Both the position numbers and the translations under genes were made by a program. This document shows, piece after piece, positions 1 to 8,334 of a DNA stretch of 64,000 nt (the stretch's first letter is position 1; the number at the start of each line of letters is the position of its first letter). The notes under the pieces are model-generated. The model was not told where the DNA came from, searched no databases, and worked only from the letters and a program-made list of their open reading frames with translations. Source of the DNA: Pedobacter helvus. Lineage in GTDB: Bacteria > Bacteroidota > Bacteroidia > Sphingobacteriales > Sphingobacteriaceae. The stretch spans positions 439,210-503,209 of the forward strand of contig NZ_SRMP01000003.1 in assembly GCF_005925325.1 (NCBI RefSeq). Reading direction: 5' to 3'.

Positions 1-1770
1 TTGTAAATCGTGCGAAGCTACATAGGCGAACTGTTCTAAATCTTTGTTGGAGATATTCAGTTCGTTAATTTTCTCTTCAAGCTTTCGTTGGGCTTCTTTC
101 AGTTGGGTTACATCTTGAGTATTACCTAAATAAGAATAACCAATACCAATTTCATCTTCTTTAAACTTGGCCGTGGTAGAAACAAACCTTACTTCTCCAC
201 TTGGCCTGACGATACGATAACTCGCTTTAAATGATGCCTTGTTTCGTCTAGCTCCTGCAAATACTCTGCGTAGTTTACCTCTATCTTCTATATGTACAAG
301 GTTGATATATGAACCAACACTTACGATAGTGGAATGCGGCAAGTATCCATGAATGTTAAACATCTCATCAGACCAAAAAACATACTCTTCGTTACTATGC
401 CATTCCCAGCTGCCGTTATTAGAAACCGCTTCACCTTCACGCAATAAAGTTTCATTTCTTCTCAGCTTTAAAGTTGCTTCTTTAAGCTCTGTGATGTCTT
501 GTACCGTACCCACCAGTTTACTTTCTTTACTTGTAAAATAACCTTGGTTTAGCACATAGCGTTTGGTTCCGTTAGGTTGAGCTATTTGATATTCAGCTGC
601 AAAATTAGTCTTGTTTTGCACTGCATTGGTGAGTTCTTTGGAGAGTTTTTTTCTATACTCCGATACGATAACTTGCTCTGCTATTGCATGTGTAGGATGA
701 AAAGTGTTGCCTTCGAAACCATATATTTTATACAACTCGTCAGACCATTTATAAGAATTAGTTTTAATGTTCAGTTCCCAACTGCCTAGTTTTGATATTT
801 TTTCGGCATTCGCTAATAATCGTTCTCTTTCTATCAGGTTTGCCGTGAGCATTTGCTTTTCTCTCACCTCAATATCTAGTTTAGCGATGATACGTTGTTC
901 ATTCCTAACCGTCTCCACATAGTTTAAAATTATTCCCGTTAGCGGTACCAAGTAACTAACAAAACGAAGATAATGCGCTGCATTATAACATGGATCGAAT
1001 ATGGAAGTGCTTAGCCCCATAAAAAGCTCTGCCAGAAATAAAGGTGCAATGCTTAAAATTAAAAATTTGGAGAAAATATTATGAAAGCGCTGCATGAATT
1101 TCGGCAGGTAAAACACTGCCCAAATCACCAAAAACGCTAAAGGAAGAAGTGAAAATAAGTCTATGCTGATCAGCTGATTTAGCATTTCCTTCCACTGTAA
1201 GATATAATCAGTATTTGCGATACCAAATACACAGATAATACCGGCTAAAACACAGAAAACCGTAGTCCTATAGATAATCTTTGTTTTCTGTTCTGGAGTT
1301 CTTAAGTTTTTAGCCTTGACTTTCAAATAAACAATCGTTCCAATTAGAAGCGTTACAGAATAAAAAATCCTATTTATCCACCAAATGAAATACAGGCTGT
1401 TTGATAAATCGTTTATCTCTTTATTTTCATTCAGAATTAATAAATAATAGCCATCTAGAATGGCCGAAATAAATAGCGCAATTCCAAATAAAGTTATGGT
1501 TACCTCTTTGCGAATATTGTAATCTATTATAGCCAGGGCACCTGTAAAAAGTGCGGCAGCAATCCCGAAAGTAGTCCAAACGCTAGTGTAAAAATTTTCT
1601 TCTACACTAAAAACGAGAAATTTACTAGTTGAATTTTCAAAAAAAACGGGTAATATGATGGACAGCAATGGTGCAATGCAAAGCAACATTACCGCCCATA
1701 ATATTTGTTTAGAAATATTGTAGCGGTTTTTAAACCGAAGCGAACCCAAATTTTTGACTAGGTTAAGCAC
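1..1770 (-). CDS. Membrane PAS-domain sensor histidine kinase (C-terminus outside window)
   Basis: The open frame runs from a GTG at 1770 to the window edge, giving 590 codons with no stop. The N-terminal ~270 residues hold about eight hydrophobic segments, so this is a multi-pass membrane sensor. A short linker leads to two PAS_3-like domains, recognisable from the paired GSWEL/GSWEW and WSDELY/WSDEMF motifs, and then the H-box ASHDLQ with the phospho-accepting His. The kinase ATPase domain lies beyond position 1. The GTG sits 1 nt after the stop of the upstream response regulator, so the two are co-transcribed and probably translationally coupled. An internal ATG (1689) would start inside the first membrane segment and is less likely. 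The signal sensed is unknown. Confidence 0.85.
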   Translation of the reverse strand, partial: MLNLVKNLGSLRFKNRYNISKQILWAVMLLCIAPLLSIILPVFFENSTSKFLVFSVEENFYTSVWTTFGIAAALFTGALAIIDYNIRKEVTITLFGIALFISAILDGYYLLILNENKEINDLSNSLYFIWWINRIFYSVTLLIGTIVYLKVKAKNLRTPEQKTKIIYRTTVFCVLAGIICVFGIANTDYILQWKEMLNQLISIDLFSLLPLAFLVIWAVFYLPKFMQRFHNIFSKFLILSIAPLFLAELFMGLSTSIFDPCYNAAHYLRFVSYLVPLTGIILNYVETVRNEQRIIAKLDIEVREKQMLTANLIERERLLANAEKISKLGSWELNIKTNSYKWSDELYKIYGFEGNTFHPTHAIAEQVIVSEYRKKLSKELTNAVQNKTNFAAEYQIAQPNGTKRYVLNQGYFTSKESKLVGTVQDITELKEATLKLRRNETLLREGEAVSNNGSWEWHSNEEYVFWSDEMFNIHGYLPHSTIVSVGSYINLVHIEDRGKLRRVFAGARRNKASFKASYRIVRPSGEVRFVSTTAKFKEDEIGIGYSYLGNTQDVTQLKEAQRKLEEKINELNISNKDLEQFAYVASHDLQ

Positions 1771-1771
1771 T

Positions 1772-3190
1772 TTATTTACCGTCAAGATCAATAGCCTTCA
1801 TCTTATTGTAAAGTGTTTTTCTATCGATATTTAAGATCTTTGCTGCCTTAGTTTTATTGAAGTTTACTTCTCTCAATACATTTAAGATAGTTTCGTATTC
1901 TGCCTCTAAAGCTGCGTTTTTCAAATCCCTAGGCTTGTTTTTTTCAGTAGTCTCTATATTTTCTGCCAAATCTACACTAGGAGATTTAGCATAGGTAGAA
2001 ATTTCTAGTGGAAGTGCTTTTACTTGAATTTGATCGGTTTCGGTTAGCAATGTGGCTCTACGCACCACGTTTTTTAATTCACGAACGTTTCCTGGCCAAT
2101 TGTAAGTCAAGAAACAATCTATTACTTCTTCAGAAAATCCTGTGATATTCTTATTCAATTCCTGATTAGCCAATTGCAAGAAACTTTCCGCAAATGCCAA
2201 AATATCTCTACCTCTTTGGCTGATAGGAGGCAAGTTAATAGAAAACTCATTAAAACGATGGTAAAGATCTTCCCTAAACTTTCCTTTAGAAATAGCATCT
2301 TGAAGGTTTTCGTTGGTTGCAACAATAATTCTTACATCTAAATCTATCTCTTTGGTACTGCCAATACGTTTAATTTTACGTTCTTGAACTGTCCTCAGCA
2401 ACGCTGCTTGGATATCATAAGAAAGGTTACCTACTTCATCTAAAAACAAGGTACCACCATTTGCCATCTCAAAATGCCCTATTTTGGTATATAGAGCACC
2501 GGTAAACGAACCTTTTTCATGACCAAAAAATTCGCTTCCCGCTAGCTCCTTTGTAAGCGACCCGCAGTCCATCGCTACAAAAGGCTTATCTTTCCTAGGA
2601 CTGTTAAGGTGTATTGCCTTAGCTACAGATTCTTTTCCAGTACCACTATCGCCCATTAAAATAACGCTATAAGCCGTTGGCGCAACCAATAAAATCTGTT
2701 TCATCAAATCTTTCGATGCGTTACTTTGACCAATCACAAACTCATCGGTGAAAACGTAAGCTGTTTTACCAGCTTTTACTTTTTCGGTGTTGGCTAAAGG
2801 TGTTTCCTTAGCGCTTGCATTTAGTGCTATTTGCGTTTCAATAGCCTTGTTAATTGTATTTAAAATCTCATCAGGATATAAAGGCTTGGTGATGTAATCA
2901 TAAGCGCCCAACTTTATAAGTTCAACAGCTAGTTTAATATCTGAATATCCAGTGATAATGATAACGCCAGTTTTTGGATAGCTATCTTTAATTTTAACCA
3001 ACATCTCCTTCCCATCGGTATCTTCTAAGCGATAATCACAAAGCACTAAATCATAGTGATCCTTTGCCAAATACTCCATAGCAGATGCCCCGCTAGTTGC
3101 ACTTGTTACTTCGAAAGAGTTTCTGGTTAAAAATTTGGAGAGCAGCAAGCCAATATTTATTTCATCATCAACGATCAATATTCTCTTCAT
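1772..3190 (-). CDS. Sigma-54-dependent response regulator, NtrC family
   Basis: This is a 472-residue three-domain regulator. The receiver domain (about 1-120) has acidic residues D9/D10, phospho-acceptor D52 and K102. The AAA+ sigma-54 activator domain (about 150-390) has Walker A GDSGTGKE at 180-187, a GAFTGA-type loop written GSFTGA at 227-232, and Walker B ending in D251-E252. The C-terminus is a Fis-type helix-turn-helix (KTKAAKILNIDRKTLYNKM). It is expected to drive sigma-54 promoters after phosphorylation by the kinase encoded 1 nt downstream. The Ala-to-Ser change in the GAFTGA loop is a known natural variant. No target promoter was recognised in this window. Confidence 0.95.
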   Translation of the reverse strand: MKRILIVDDEINIGLLLSKFLTRNSFEVTSATSGASAMEYLAKDHYDLVLCDYRLEDTDGKEMLVKIKDSYPKTGVIIITGYSDIKLAVELIKLGAYDYITKPLYPDEILNTINKAIETQIALNASAKETPLANTEKVKAGKTAYVFTDEFVIGQSNASKDLMKQILLVAPTAYSVILMGDSGTGKESVAKAIHLNSPRKDKPFVAMDCGSLTKELAGSEFFGHEKGSFTGALYTKIGHFEMANGGTLFLDEVGNLSYDIQAALLRTVQERKIKRIGSTKEIDLDVRIIVATNENLQDAISKGKFREDLYHRFNEFSINLPPISQRGRDILAFAESFLQLANQELNKNITGFSEEVIDCFLTYNWPGNVRELKNVVRRATLLTETDQIQVKALPLEISTYAKSPSVDLAENIETTEKNKPRDLKNAALEAEYETILNVLREVNFNKTKAAKILNIDRKTLYNKMKAIDLDGK

Positions 3191-3437
3191 AGTTTAATTT
3201 AAAAGATGTGAGTGTATAATTTAATAAGCTAAAATATAGAAAAAAAAAGAGACTGGGAATTTTTTTCTACACTTTTTTATTAGTCTACAACCCGCATCCG
3301 TTTTTTAGAATACTCTAACACAAAGCATTATCATGATTACTCGTTATAGAAGTAAAATTCACTCCTATAAGTTTCACTTTGTTTAAAAAAGAAAATGAAC
3401 CAATGCGTTTCTGTCTTGTTTTTAAGAGATTTTATGT

Positions 3438-4220
3438 TTACTGCCCCGTAAAGCTCGCTTTTCTCTTTTCGAGAAAAGCTGTGGTACCTTCTTTAAAGTC
3501 TTTGGTGTCAAAGCAGTTTCCAAATTCGTCTATTTCGGTTTGGTAGCCATCTGCTTTTGGATCAAAGCCTGCGTTTATGGCCCTAACTGCACTTGCTAAC
3601 GCTAGTGGCGCTCTTTGTTTGATTTTCTCCAGTATCTCTTCGGCTTTTGCCAATAAATCACTTTGCGGAACCACATGATTAACCAAACCAATTTGGTGTG
3701 CTTTTTCTGCACTAATCATATCTGCAGTGAAAATCATTTCGAAAGCCAAACCTTTGCCAACCAATTGTGCTAAACGTTGCGTGCCACCATAACCTGGAAT
3801 TAATCCCAAAGTAACTTCTGGAAGGCCCAACTTCGCATTGTCGCTTGCAACTCGAATGTGGCAAGCCATGGCTAATTCTAAACCTCCACCCAAGGCAAAA
3901 CCATTGATAGCTGCAATTACAGGTTTGTTAGATTTCTCAATAGCATTAAAAACCTGATTGTGTCCATCTTTAGCTAACTGTTTACCTTCTTCTAAATTGT
4001 AACTTTGAAATTCAGAAATATCGGCACCTGCCACAAAAGCCTTTTCGCCTGCGCCAGTTAGTAAGATAGCCCTAACTTCTCTATCGGTTTGCGCAGAGTC
4101 TACCGCATGTGCTAACTCGGTTAAAACCTCTTTATTTAGAGCATTTAATTTATTAGGACGGTTAATAGTGATATAAAGAATGTTGTTTTTTAATTCTACG
4201 AGTAGTTGCTGATAAGTCAT
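3438..4220 (-). CDS. Enoyl-CoA hydratase/isomerase (crotonase family)
   Basis: A 260-residue crotonase-fold protein of full family length. Oxyanion-hole segments are AFVAGADISEF and the GGGLEL loop. Both catalytic glutamates of true hydratases are present (E115 and E135), which favours hydration of crotonyl-/enoyl-CoA over pure isomerisation. The mid region GLIPGYGGTQRL is typical of short-chain enoyl-CoA hydratases. The gene follows the B12-binding gene by 5 nt in the same direction, so they form one operon. That pairing suggests acyl-CoA metabolism such as branched-chain or odd-chain degradation. The exact substrate cannot be read from sequence. Confidence 0.92.
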   Translation of the reverse strand: MTYQQLLVELKNNILYITINRPNKLNALNKEVLTELAHAVDSAQTDREVRAILLTGAGEKAFVAGADISEFQSYNLEEGKQLAKDGHNQVFNAIEKSNKPVIAAINGFALGGGLELAMACHIRVASDNAKLGLPEVTLGLIPGYGGTQRLAQLVGKGLAFEMIFTADMISAEKAHQIGLVNHVVPQSDLLAKAEEILEKIKQRAPLALASAVRAINAGFDPKADGYQTEIDEFGNCFDTKDFKEGTTAFLEKRKASFTGQ

Positions 4221-4225
4221 AACGT

Positions 4226-4645
4226 TTAAAAATTTCGGTGTGTTAGCACCCAGTTTTCGATATAGGTTACAATGTCTTTCATGGCTGTTCCGGGTGGAAA
4301 AAGTTCTCCTACACCAATTTCTTGCAGTTTTTTCATATCTCCCTCTGGAATGATACCACCACCGGTTACTAAAACATCTGTAAGCTCCTTTTGCTTCATC
4401 ATTTCAATAACTTTAGGAAAAACAGTCATGTGTGCACCAGACAAGATTGAAATACCAATGGCGTCCACATCTTCCTGTAAAGCCGTATTCACCACCATTT
4501 CTGGTGTTTGCCTTAAGCCAGTATAAATTACCTCCATACCAGCATCACGAAGGGAAGTTGCAATTACTTTTGCGCCCCTATCGTGGCCATCTAAGCCTAC
4601 TTTAGCCACAAGAACCCTGATGGGTCTATTTAAAGTTTTGTTCAT
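4226..4645 (-). CDS. Stand-alone cobalamin-binding domain (methylmalonyl-CoA mutase small-domain type)
   Basis: A small B12-binding protein with the DxHxxG signature as DGHDRG, followed by SILSGAH and a GGG turn. These are the base-off/His-on cobalamin motifs of acyl-CoA mutase C-terminal domains. It has no catalytic TIM barrel, so it should partner a separate large subunit not seen here. I place the start at the ATG at 4645. An upstream ATG at 4663 is possible, but it overlaps a TACATTTG promoter box (4661-4668). It is first in an operon with the crotonase. Confidence 0.88.
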   Translation of the reverse strand: MNKTLNRPIRVLVAKVGLDGHDRGAKVIATSLRDAGMEVIYTGLRQTPEMVVNTALQEDVDAIGISILSGAHMTVFPKVIEMMKQKELTDVLVTGGGIIPEGDMKKLQEIGVGELFPPGTAMKDIVTYIENWVLTHRNF

Positions 4646-4660
4646 ATCTGGTGTACTTGA

Positions 4661-4668
4661 CAAATGTA
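4661..4668 (-). promoter_or_regulatory. Putative -7 box for the B12-binding/crotonase operon
   Basis: The minus strand reads TACATTTG, an exact match to TAnnTTTG. It places the transcription start near 4656 and supports the 4645 start codon. No clear -33 TTTG is seen at the expected distance. Confidence 0.45.
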
Positions 4669-4686
4669 AATGTAGTAAAATTTTAA

Positions 4687-4718
4687 ATTGCTGAATTGTT
4701 AGATTGTTTTATTGCGCT
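4687..4718. repeat. Degenerate 8-nt array, four units
   Basis: The motif ATTG recurs exactly every 8 nt, at 4687, 4695, 4703 and 4711, with variable bases between. It lies in the divergent gap between the B12-binding gene and glnS. Similar 8-nt arrays are at 11019-11042 and 34818-34849. Confidence 0.6.
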
Positions 4719-4764
4719 CTTATCTAAGGTTCTTAACCCAAACTCAATACTGATTTCCGACCAC

Positions 4765-4794
4765 TTTAAATTACCCTAAATTTGGTTAACTTTG
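4765..4794 (+). promoter_or_regulatory. Putative glnS promoter
   Basis: TAACTTTG (4787-4794) matches the Bacteroidetes -7 consensus TAnnTTTG exactly. TTTA at 4765-4768 is a weak -33 element 18 nt upstream. This predicts a leader of about 90 nt before glnS. Confidence 0.5.
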
Positions 4795-4890
4795 ACATTC
4801 AAACATCGCCACTCTAAACAATCTTTAAAGTCAGTTTCGTTTGCGCTTACCGATGTTTTATTTTTTGAATTTTAACTTTTGAATTAATAT

Positions 4891-6540
4891 ATGAGCGAGG
4901 AAAAATCATTAAACTTTATAGAAGAAATTATAGAGAATGATTTAAAAAGTGGAAAGTACGAAACCTTGGTAACACGTTTTCCACCAGAACCAAACGGTTA
5001 TTTGCACATTGGCCATGCCAAGGCTATTTGCTTAAACTTTGGATTAACTCAGCAATACGGAGGTTACACCAATCTGAGATTTGATGATACCAATCCGGTT
5101 ACTGAAAAAACGGAGTATGTAAACAGCCAGCAGGAAGATATTCAATGGTTAGGTTTTCAGTGGAAAAACGAATTGTACGCTTCTGATTATTTCGATCAGT
5201 TACATGGCTATGCTGTGCAATTAATTGAAAAAGGACTTGCTTATGTAGACGAGAGCACCGCTGAGGAAATTGCTGCGCAAAAAGGCACACCAACTGAACC
5301 TGGTACGCCCAATCAATACAGAGATAGAAGCATTGAAGAAAACCTGGAGCTTTTTGCTAAAATGAAAGCTGGCGAGTTTGAAGATGGTGCTTGTATTTTA
5401 CGTGCCAAAATTGATATGGCAAGCCCAAATATGTTGATGCGTGACCCTATCATTTATCGTATCAAACATGCACACCATCACCGTACTGGAGATGCATGGT
5501 GTATTTATCCGATGTACGATTTCGCTCACGGACAAAGCGATAGTATCGAGAACATTACGCACTCTATCTGTACTTTAGAATATGTATCTCACAGAGAATT
5601 GTACGATTGGTTCATCGCTCAGTTGGGTATTTTTCCTTCTAAGCAATACGAATTTGCACGCTTAAACCTTACCTACACGGTAATGAGTAAGCGTAAACTG
5701 TTACAATTGGTTAACGAAGGCCTGGTTTCTGGCTGGGATGACCCAAGAATGCCAACAATCAGCGGCTTAAGAAGAAGAGGTTATACACCAGAAAGTATCA
5801 GAGAGTTTTGTGAACGTATTGGTATTGCCAAAAGAGAAAATTTAATTGAGCTAAGCTTATTGGAATTCTGTATCCGTGAGGATTTGAACAAAAAGGCAAC
5901 CAGAGCAATGGCCGTACTAGACCCAATCAAATTGGTGATTACGAATTACGAAGGTGATGGCGAGATCTTAATTGGAGAGAATAACCCAGAGGCAGAAGAT
6001 AAAGGCGGCACAAGAGAAATTCCTTTCAGTAAGGAACTTTGGATAGAACGCGAAGACTTTATGGAAGAGCCTGCTAAGAAATGGTTCCGTTTGGCGCCGG
6101 GCGCAATGGTTCGCTTAAAGTTTGCTTACATTGTGAAGTGTGAGAACTTCGTAAAAGATGCTGATGGAAACGTAACTGAAATTCACTGTAGTTATTTCCC
6201 TGAGTCGAAAAGTGGTAACGATACTAGCGGCCTCACCGTGAAAGGAACTATCCATTGGGTGAGCACAAAACATGCAAAAACTGCAGAGGTAAGATTATAT
6301 GATCGTTTGTTTAGCGTGGTTTCTCCAGATGCAGAAGAAGGTGATTTTAAAGATTACTTAAATCCGAATAGCAAAGAAGTGTTGAGCAATGTTTACATCG
6401 AACCTGCTTTGGCCGACGCTACTTTGGGAACAGGATATCAGTTTATCCGTAAAGGTTATTTCTGTTTAGATAAAGATTCTACAACAGATCATTTGGTATT
6501 TAACCGAGTAGTTTCATTAAAAGACGGCTGGAAAGGATAA
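4891..6540 (+). CDS. glnS: Glutaminyl-tRNA synthetase
   Basis: A 549-residue class I aminoacyl-tRNA synthetase that charges tRNA-Gln with glutamine. The HIGH signature is at 39-42 inside [15 protein letters not shown], and the KMSKS-type loop is VMSKRK at 264-269. PPEPNG and the FDDTNP segment are characteristic of GlnRS rather than GluRS. The C-terminal ~210 residues form the anticodon-binding beta barrels. Length matches the bacterial family. It is transcribed alone, divergent from the B12-binding operon. Its presence implies direct glutaminylation. Confidence 0.97.
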   Translation: MSEEKSLNFIEEIIENDLKSGKYETLVTRFPPEPNGYLHIGHAKAICLNFGLTQQYGGYTNLRFDDTNPVTEKTEYVNSQQEDIQWLGFQWKNELYASDYFDQLHGYAVQLIEKGLAYVDESTAEEIAAQKGTPTEPGTPNQYRDRSIEENLELFAKMKAGEFEDGACILRAKIDMASPNMLMRDPIIYRIKHAHHHRTGDAWCIYPMYDFAHGQSDSIENITHSICTLEYVSHRELYDWFIAQLGIFPSKQYEFARLNLTYTVMSKRKLLQLVNEGLVSGWDDPRMPTISGLRRRGYTPESIREFCERIGIAKRENLIELSLLEFCIREDLNKKATRAMAVLDPIKLVITNYEGDGEILIGENNPEAEDKGGTREIPFSKELWIEREDFMEEPAKKWFRLAPGAMVRLKFAYIVKCENFVKDADGNVTEIHCSYFPESKSGNDTSGLTVKGTIHWVSTKHAKTAEVRLYDRLFSVVSPDAEEGDFKDYLNPNSKEVLSNVYIEPALADATLGTGYQFIRKGYFCLDKDSTTDHLVFNRVVSLKDGWKG

Positions 6541-6642
6541 CAACCCCAGTCCCTAAAGGGCAGCGATATCCCAAAGTCTCTCCTTAGAGAGATTTAAGCA
6601 CAATTGTTTATATACAAACGGTGTGCTTGAGGGCGAAGCCGT
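6541..6642. repeat. Remnant of a palindromic intergenic repeat
   Basis: The gap between glnS and nadD contains CCCTaaAGGG and an inverted TCTCTcctTAGAGAGA. It has the style of dispersed palindromic filler common in Bacteroidota gaps. There is no T-tract, so it is not a convincing terminator. Confidence 0.35.
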
Positions 6643-7254
6643 TTAGAGGGTTTTATACAAACTCTTTTTATCCATAAAATCGATTACAGCATCCGGCACT
6701 AAAAACTGGATGCTTTTTTCTTGCTTAATTGCATTGCGGATAAACGTAGAAGAAATATCCATTTGGGGAGTTTCCGTAATCACTACTGATGGATGGTTTT
6801 CCCATTCACCTAGATCGATCCCTGGTCTAGGATAAACAAACAACTTATGATTTTCCAGCAATAGCTCGTAATTCTTCCATTTTTTGAAGGACGCTAGATT
6901 ATCAGCACCCATAATCAAAGCAAACTCCTTTTCTGGATATTTCTCTTTCAAATGGGTTAAAGTATCGATAGTATAAGAAGGTTGTGGCAACTTGAATTCG
7001 ATGTCGCTCACTTTTAAATGCGAGGCATTCTCGGTAGCTAAACGAGCCATTTCTAAACGGTCGTACATATCTGCCAAACCACTTTTTTGCTTTAACGGAT
7101 TGTGCGGAGATACTACGAACCAAACTTCTTTCAAATCCGTGTACGTAGCCATGTAGTTGGCAATCACCAAGTGCCCAATGTGAATGGGATTAAACGAACC
7201 GAAGAAAAGACCAGTTACCAGTTTTCGGTTTTCAGTTTTCAGTCCTTGTTGCAT
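6643..7254 (-). CDS. nadD: Nicotinate-nucleotide adenylyltransferase
   Basis: Converts nicotinate mononucleotide and ATP to deamido-NAD, the penultimate step of NAD synthesis. The nucleotidyltransferase motif GSFNPIHIGH is at 19-28 and the ISSTFIR motif lies near the C-terminus. The 203 residues include a ~14-residue N-terminal extension before the usual start of the fold at TGLFFGSF. That extension is encoded by five units of a 7-nt repeat (7209-7243). No closer ATG, GTG or TTG exists in frame, so the ATG at 7254 is taken as the start. The gene follows the IVP gene by 4 nt. Confidence 0.93.
   Translation of the reverse strand: MQQGLKTENRKLVTGLFFGSFNPIHIGHLVIANYMATYTDLKEVWFVVSPHNPLKQKSGLADMYDRLEMARLATENASHLKVSDIEFKLPQPSYTIDTLTHLKEKYPEKEFALIMGADNLASFKKWKNYELLLENHKLFVYPRPGIDLGEWENHPSVVITETPQMDISSTFIRNAIKQEKSIQFLVPDAVIDFMDKKSLYKTL
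7209..7243. repeat. Heptanucleotide array at the start of nadD, five units
   Basis: Five contiguous 7-nt units on the plus strand: GACCAGT, TACCAGT, TTTCGGT, TTTCAGT, TTTCAGT. The array encodes nadD residues near 4-15. Seven is not a multiple of three, so a change in copy number would shift the frame. Confidence 0.75.
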
Positions 7255-7258
7255 AATA

Positions 7259-7627
7259 TTACTTCGCTCCGTATTTTTCAGGATTATTCATCATGTGATT
7301 TAACAGTTTTCCCACTTCGTCGCTTAAACTAGCTAGATCTGTATAATTTTTCTCATTTAAATATCTGCATTCTAATGCGAATTTTAGCCAACCTTTGGTT
7401 TCGCTATTCTCCATATCACTATCAGATAATTTGCTGACGAAGTGAGCTGGGTATCTGCGTTTTCTATAGGCTTCGGTAATACAGATATTCGTAGAGCGTG
7501 ACGAACGTCTAATTTGATCTGTCAACGAATACATCTCTTCTTTTGGGAAGGTTTTGGTAATTTCGAAAATCAGCATTGCTAGTTCGAAAGACTTCTTATA
7601 GACTAACAAATCATTGAAATCGCTCAT
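7259..7627 (-). CDS. Four-helix-bundle protein (S23/IVP family)
   Basis: A 122-residue protein of the family first found in intervening sequences of 23S rRNA genes. The family core is visible as YKKSFELAM near the start, QIRRSSRS in the middle, and a following AYRKRRY segment. All regions are predicted helical. The family forms pentameric bundles; its function is unknown. Here it sits between gmk and nadD rather than in rRNA, 4 nt upstream of nadD. A 9-bp inverted repeat brackets it (7233-7241 and 7681-7689). It looks like an inserted accessory gene. Confidence 0.85.
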   Translation of the reverse strand: MSDFNDLLVYKKSFELAMLIFEITKTFPKEEMYSLTDQIRRSSRSTNICITEAYRKRRYPAHFVSKLSDSDMENSETKGWLKFALECRYLNEKNYTDLASLSDEVGKLLNHMMNNPEKYGAK

Positions 7628-7703
7628 CTGTTTCTGTTTAGGTAGATAGGAAACTGTATATATGCGCTTTTTAGGAAATTTGAAAACTGTCGAATGAAAA
7701 CTA

Positions 7704-8273
7704 CTAACTTTTCAAAAACGTCCCCACCAACTCCTCCGCTTCTGCACAAGCGGTTTCCAATTCAAAGTTTTTAAGGATCACATCAAACTTATCTGCATAG
7801 GCCAATTCTTTTTCTGCTTTAGCATAGCGTTCTTGCAGTTTTTCTTCGCTATCAGTTCCTCTACCCGCCAAACGTTCTTTTAAAACTTCTAACGACGGCG
7901 GCTGCACAAAAATAGCCAAAGCATCTTCCTCAAACTTACGCTTTAAACGAAGCCCGCCTTCCACGTCGATATCAAAAATCACGTGTTTGCCTTCGTCCCA
8001 AATGCGTTGAATTTCCGAACGCAAAGTACCATAAAAAGTACCACTGTAAACCTCTTCAAACTCTACAAACTGATGCTTGGAAACCTTATGTAAAAATTCC
8101 TCCGTAGAAATGAAATAATAGTCTTTGCCATCAACTTCAGTTCCTCTTAAATTTCTTGTGGTTGCCGAAATTGAAAAACTCAAGTTGTTAAACTTGCTCA
8201 ACAAGTGTTTTACAATTGTGGTTTTACCAGCGCCAGACGGAGCCGAAAATATAATGAGTTTGCCTTGTTTCAT
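7704..8273 (-). CDS. gmk: Guanylate kinase
   Basis: Phosphorylates GMP to GDP with ATP. The 189-residue protein has the P-loop APSGAGKTT at 11-19 and the GMP-binding TTR (SATTRNLRGTEVDGKDY) and EFEEVYSGTFYGT segments. The core FDIDVEGGLRLK region follows. Length is normal. It lies downstream of yicC in the same direction, the gene pairing seen across Bacteroidota and many Proteobacteria. The 57-nt gap to yicC holds a heptanucleotide array. Confidence 0.97.
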   Translation of the reverse strand: MKQGKLIIFSAPSGAGKTTIVKHLLSKFNNLSFSISATTRNLRGTEVDGKDYYFISTEEFLHKVSKHQFVEFEEVYSGTFYGTLRSEIQRIWDEGKHVIFDIDVEGGLRLKRKFEEDALAIFVQPPSLEVLKERLAGRGTDSEEKLQERYAKAEKELAYADKFDVILKNFELETACAEAEELVGTFLKS

Positions 8274-8285
8274 ATCATGTGTTTT

Positions 8286-8334
8286 GCGTTGGGCGTTCTG
8301 CGTTGGGCGCTTATCGCCTAACGCTTGTCGCTAC
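8286..8334. repeat. Heptanucleotide array between gmk and yicC, seven units
   Basis: Seven contiguous 7-nt units: GCGTTGG, GCGTTCT, GCGTTGG, GCGCTTA, TCGCCTA, ACGCTTG, TCGCTAC. The consensus is nCGnTnn. The last unit covers the yicC stop codon (8331-8333). It is GC-richer than its surroundings. Confidence 0.75.

Noticed and set aside
353..789. Two plus-strand ORFs inside the kinase gene
   Set aside because: They are antisense shadows of the continuous PAS-domain reading frame.
3191..3437. Sigma-54 promoter near the NtrC-type regulator
   Set aside because: No GG-N10-GC pattern with the TGGCAC/TTGCA context was found in the upstream gap.
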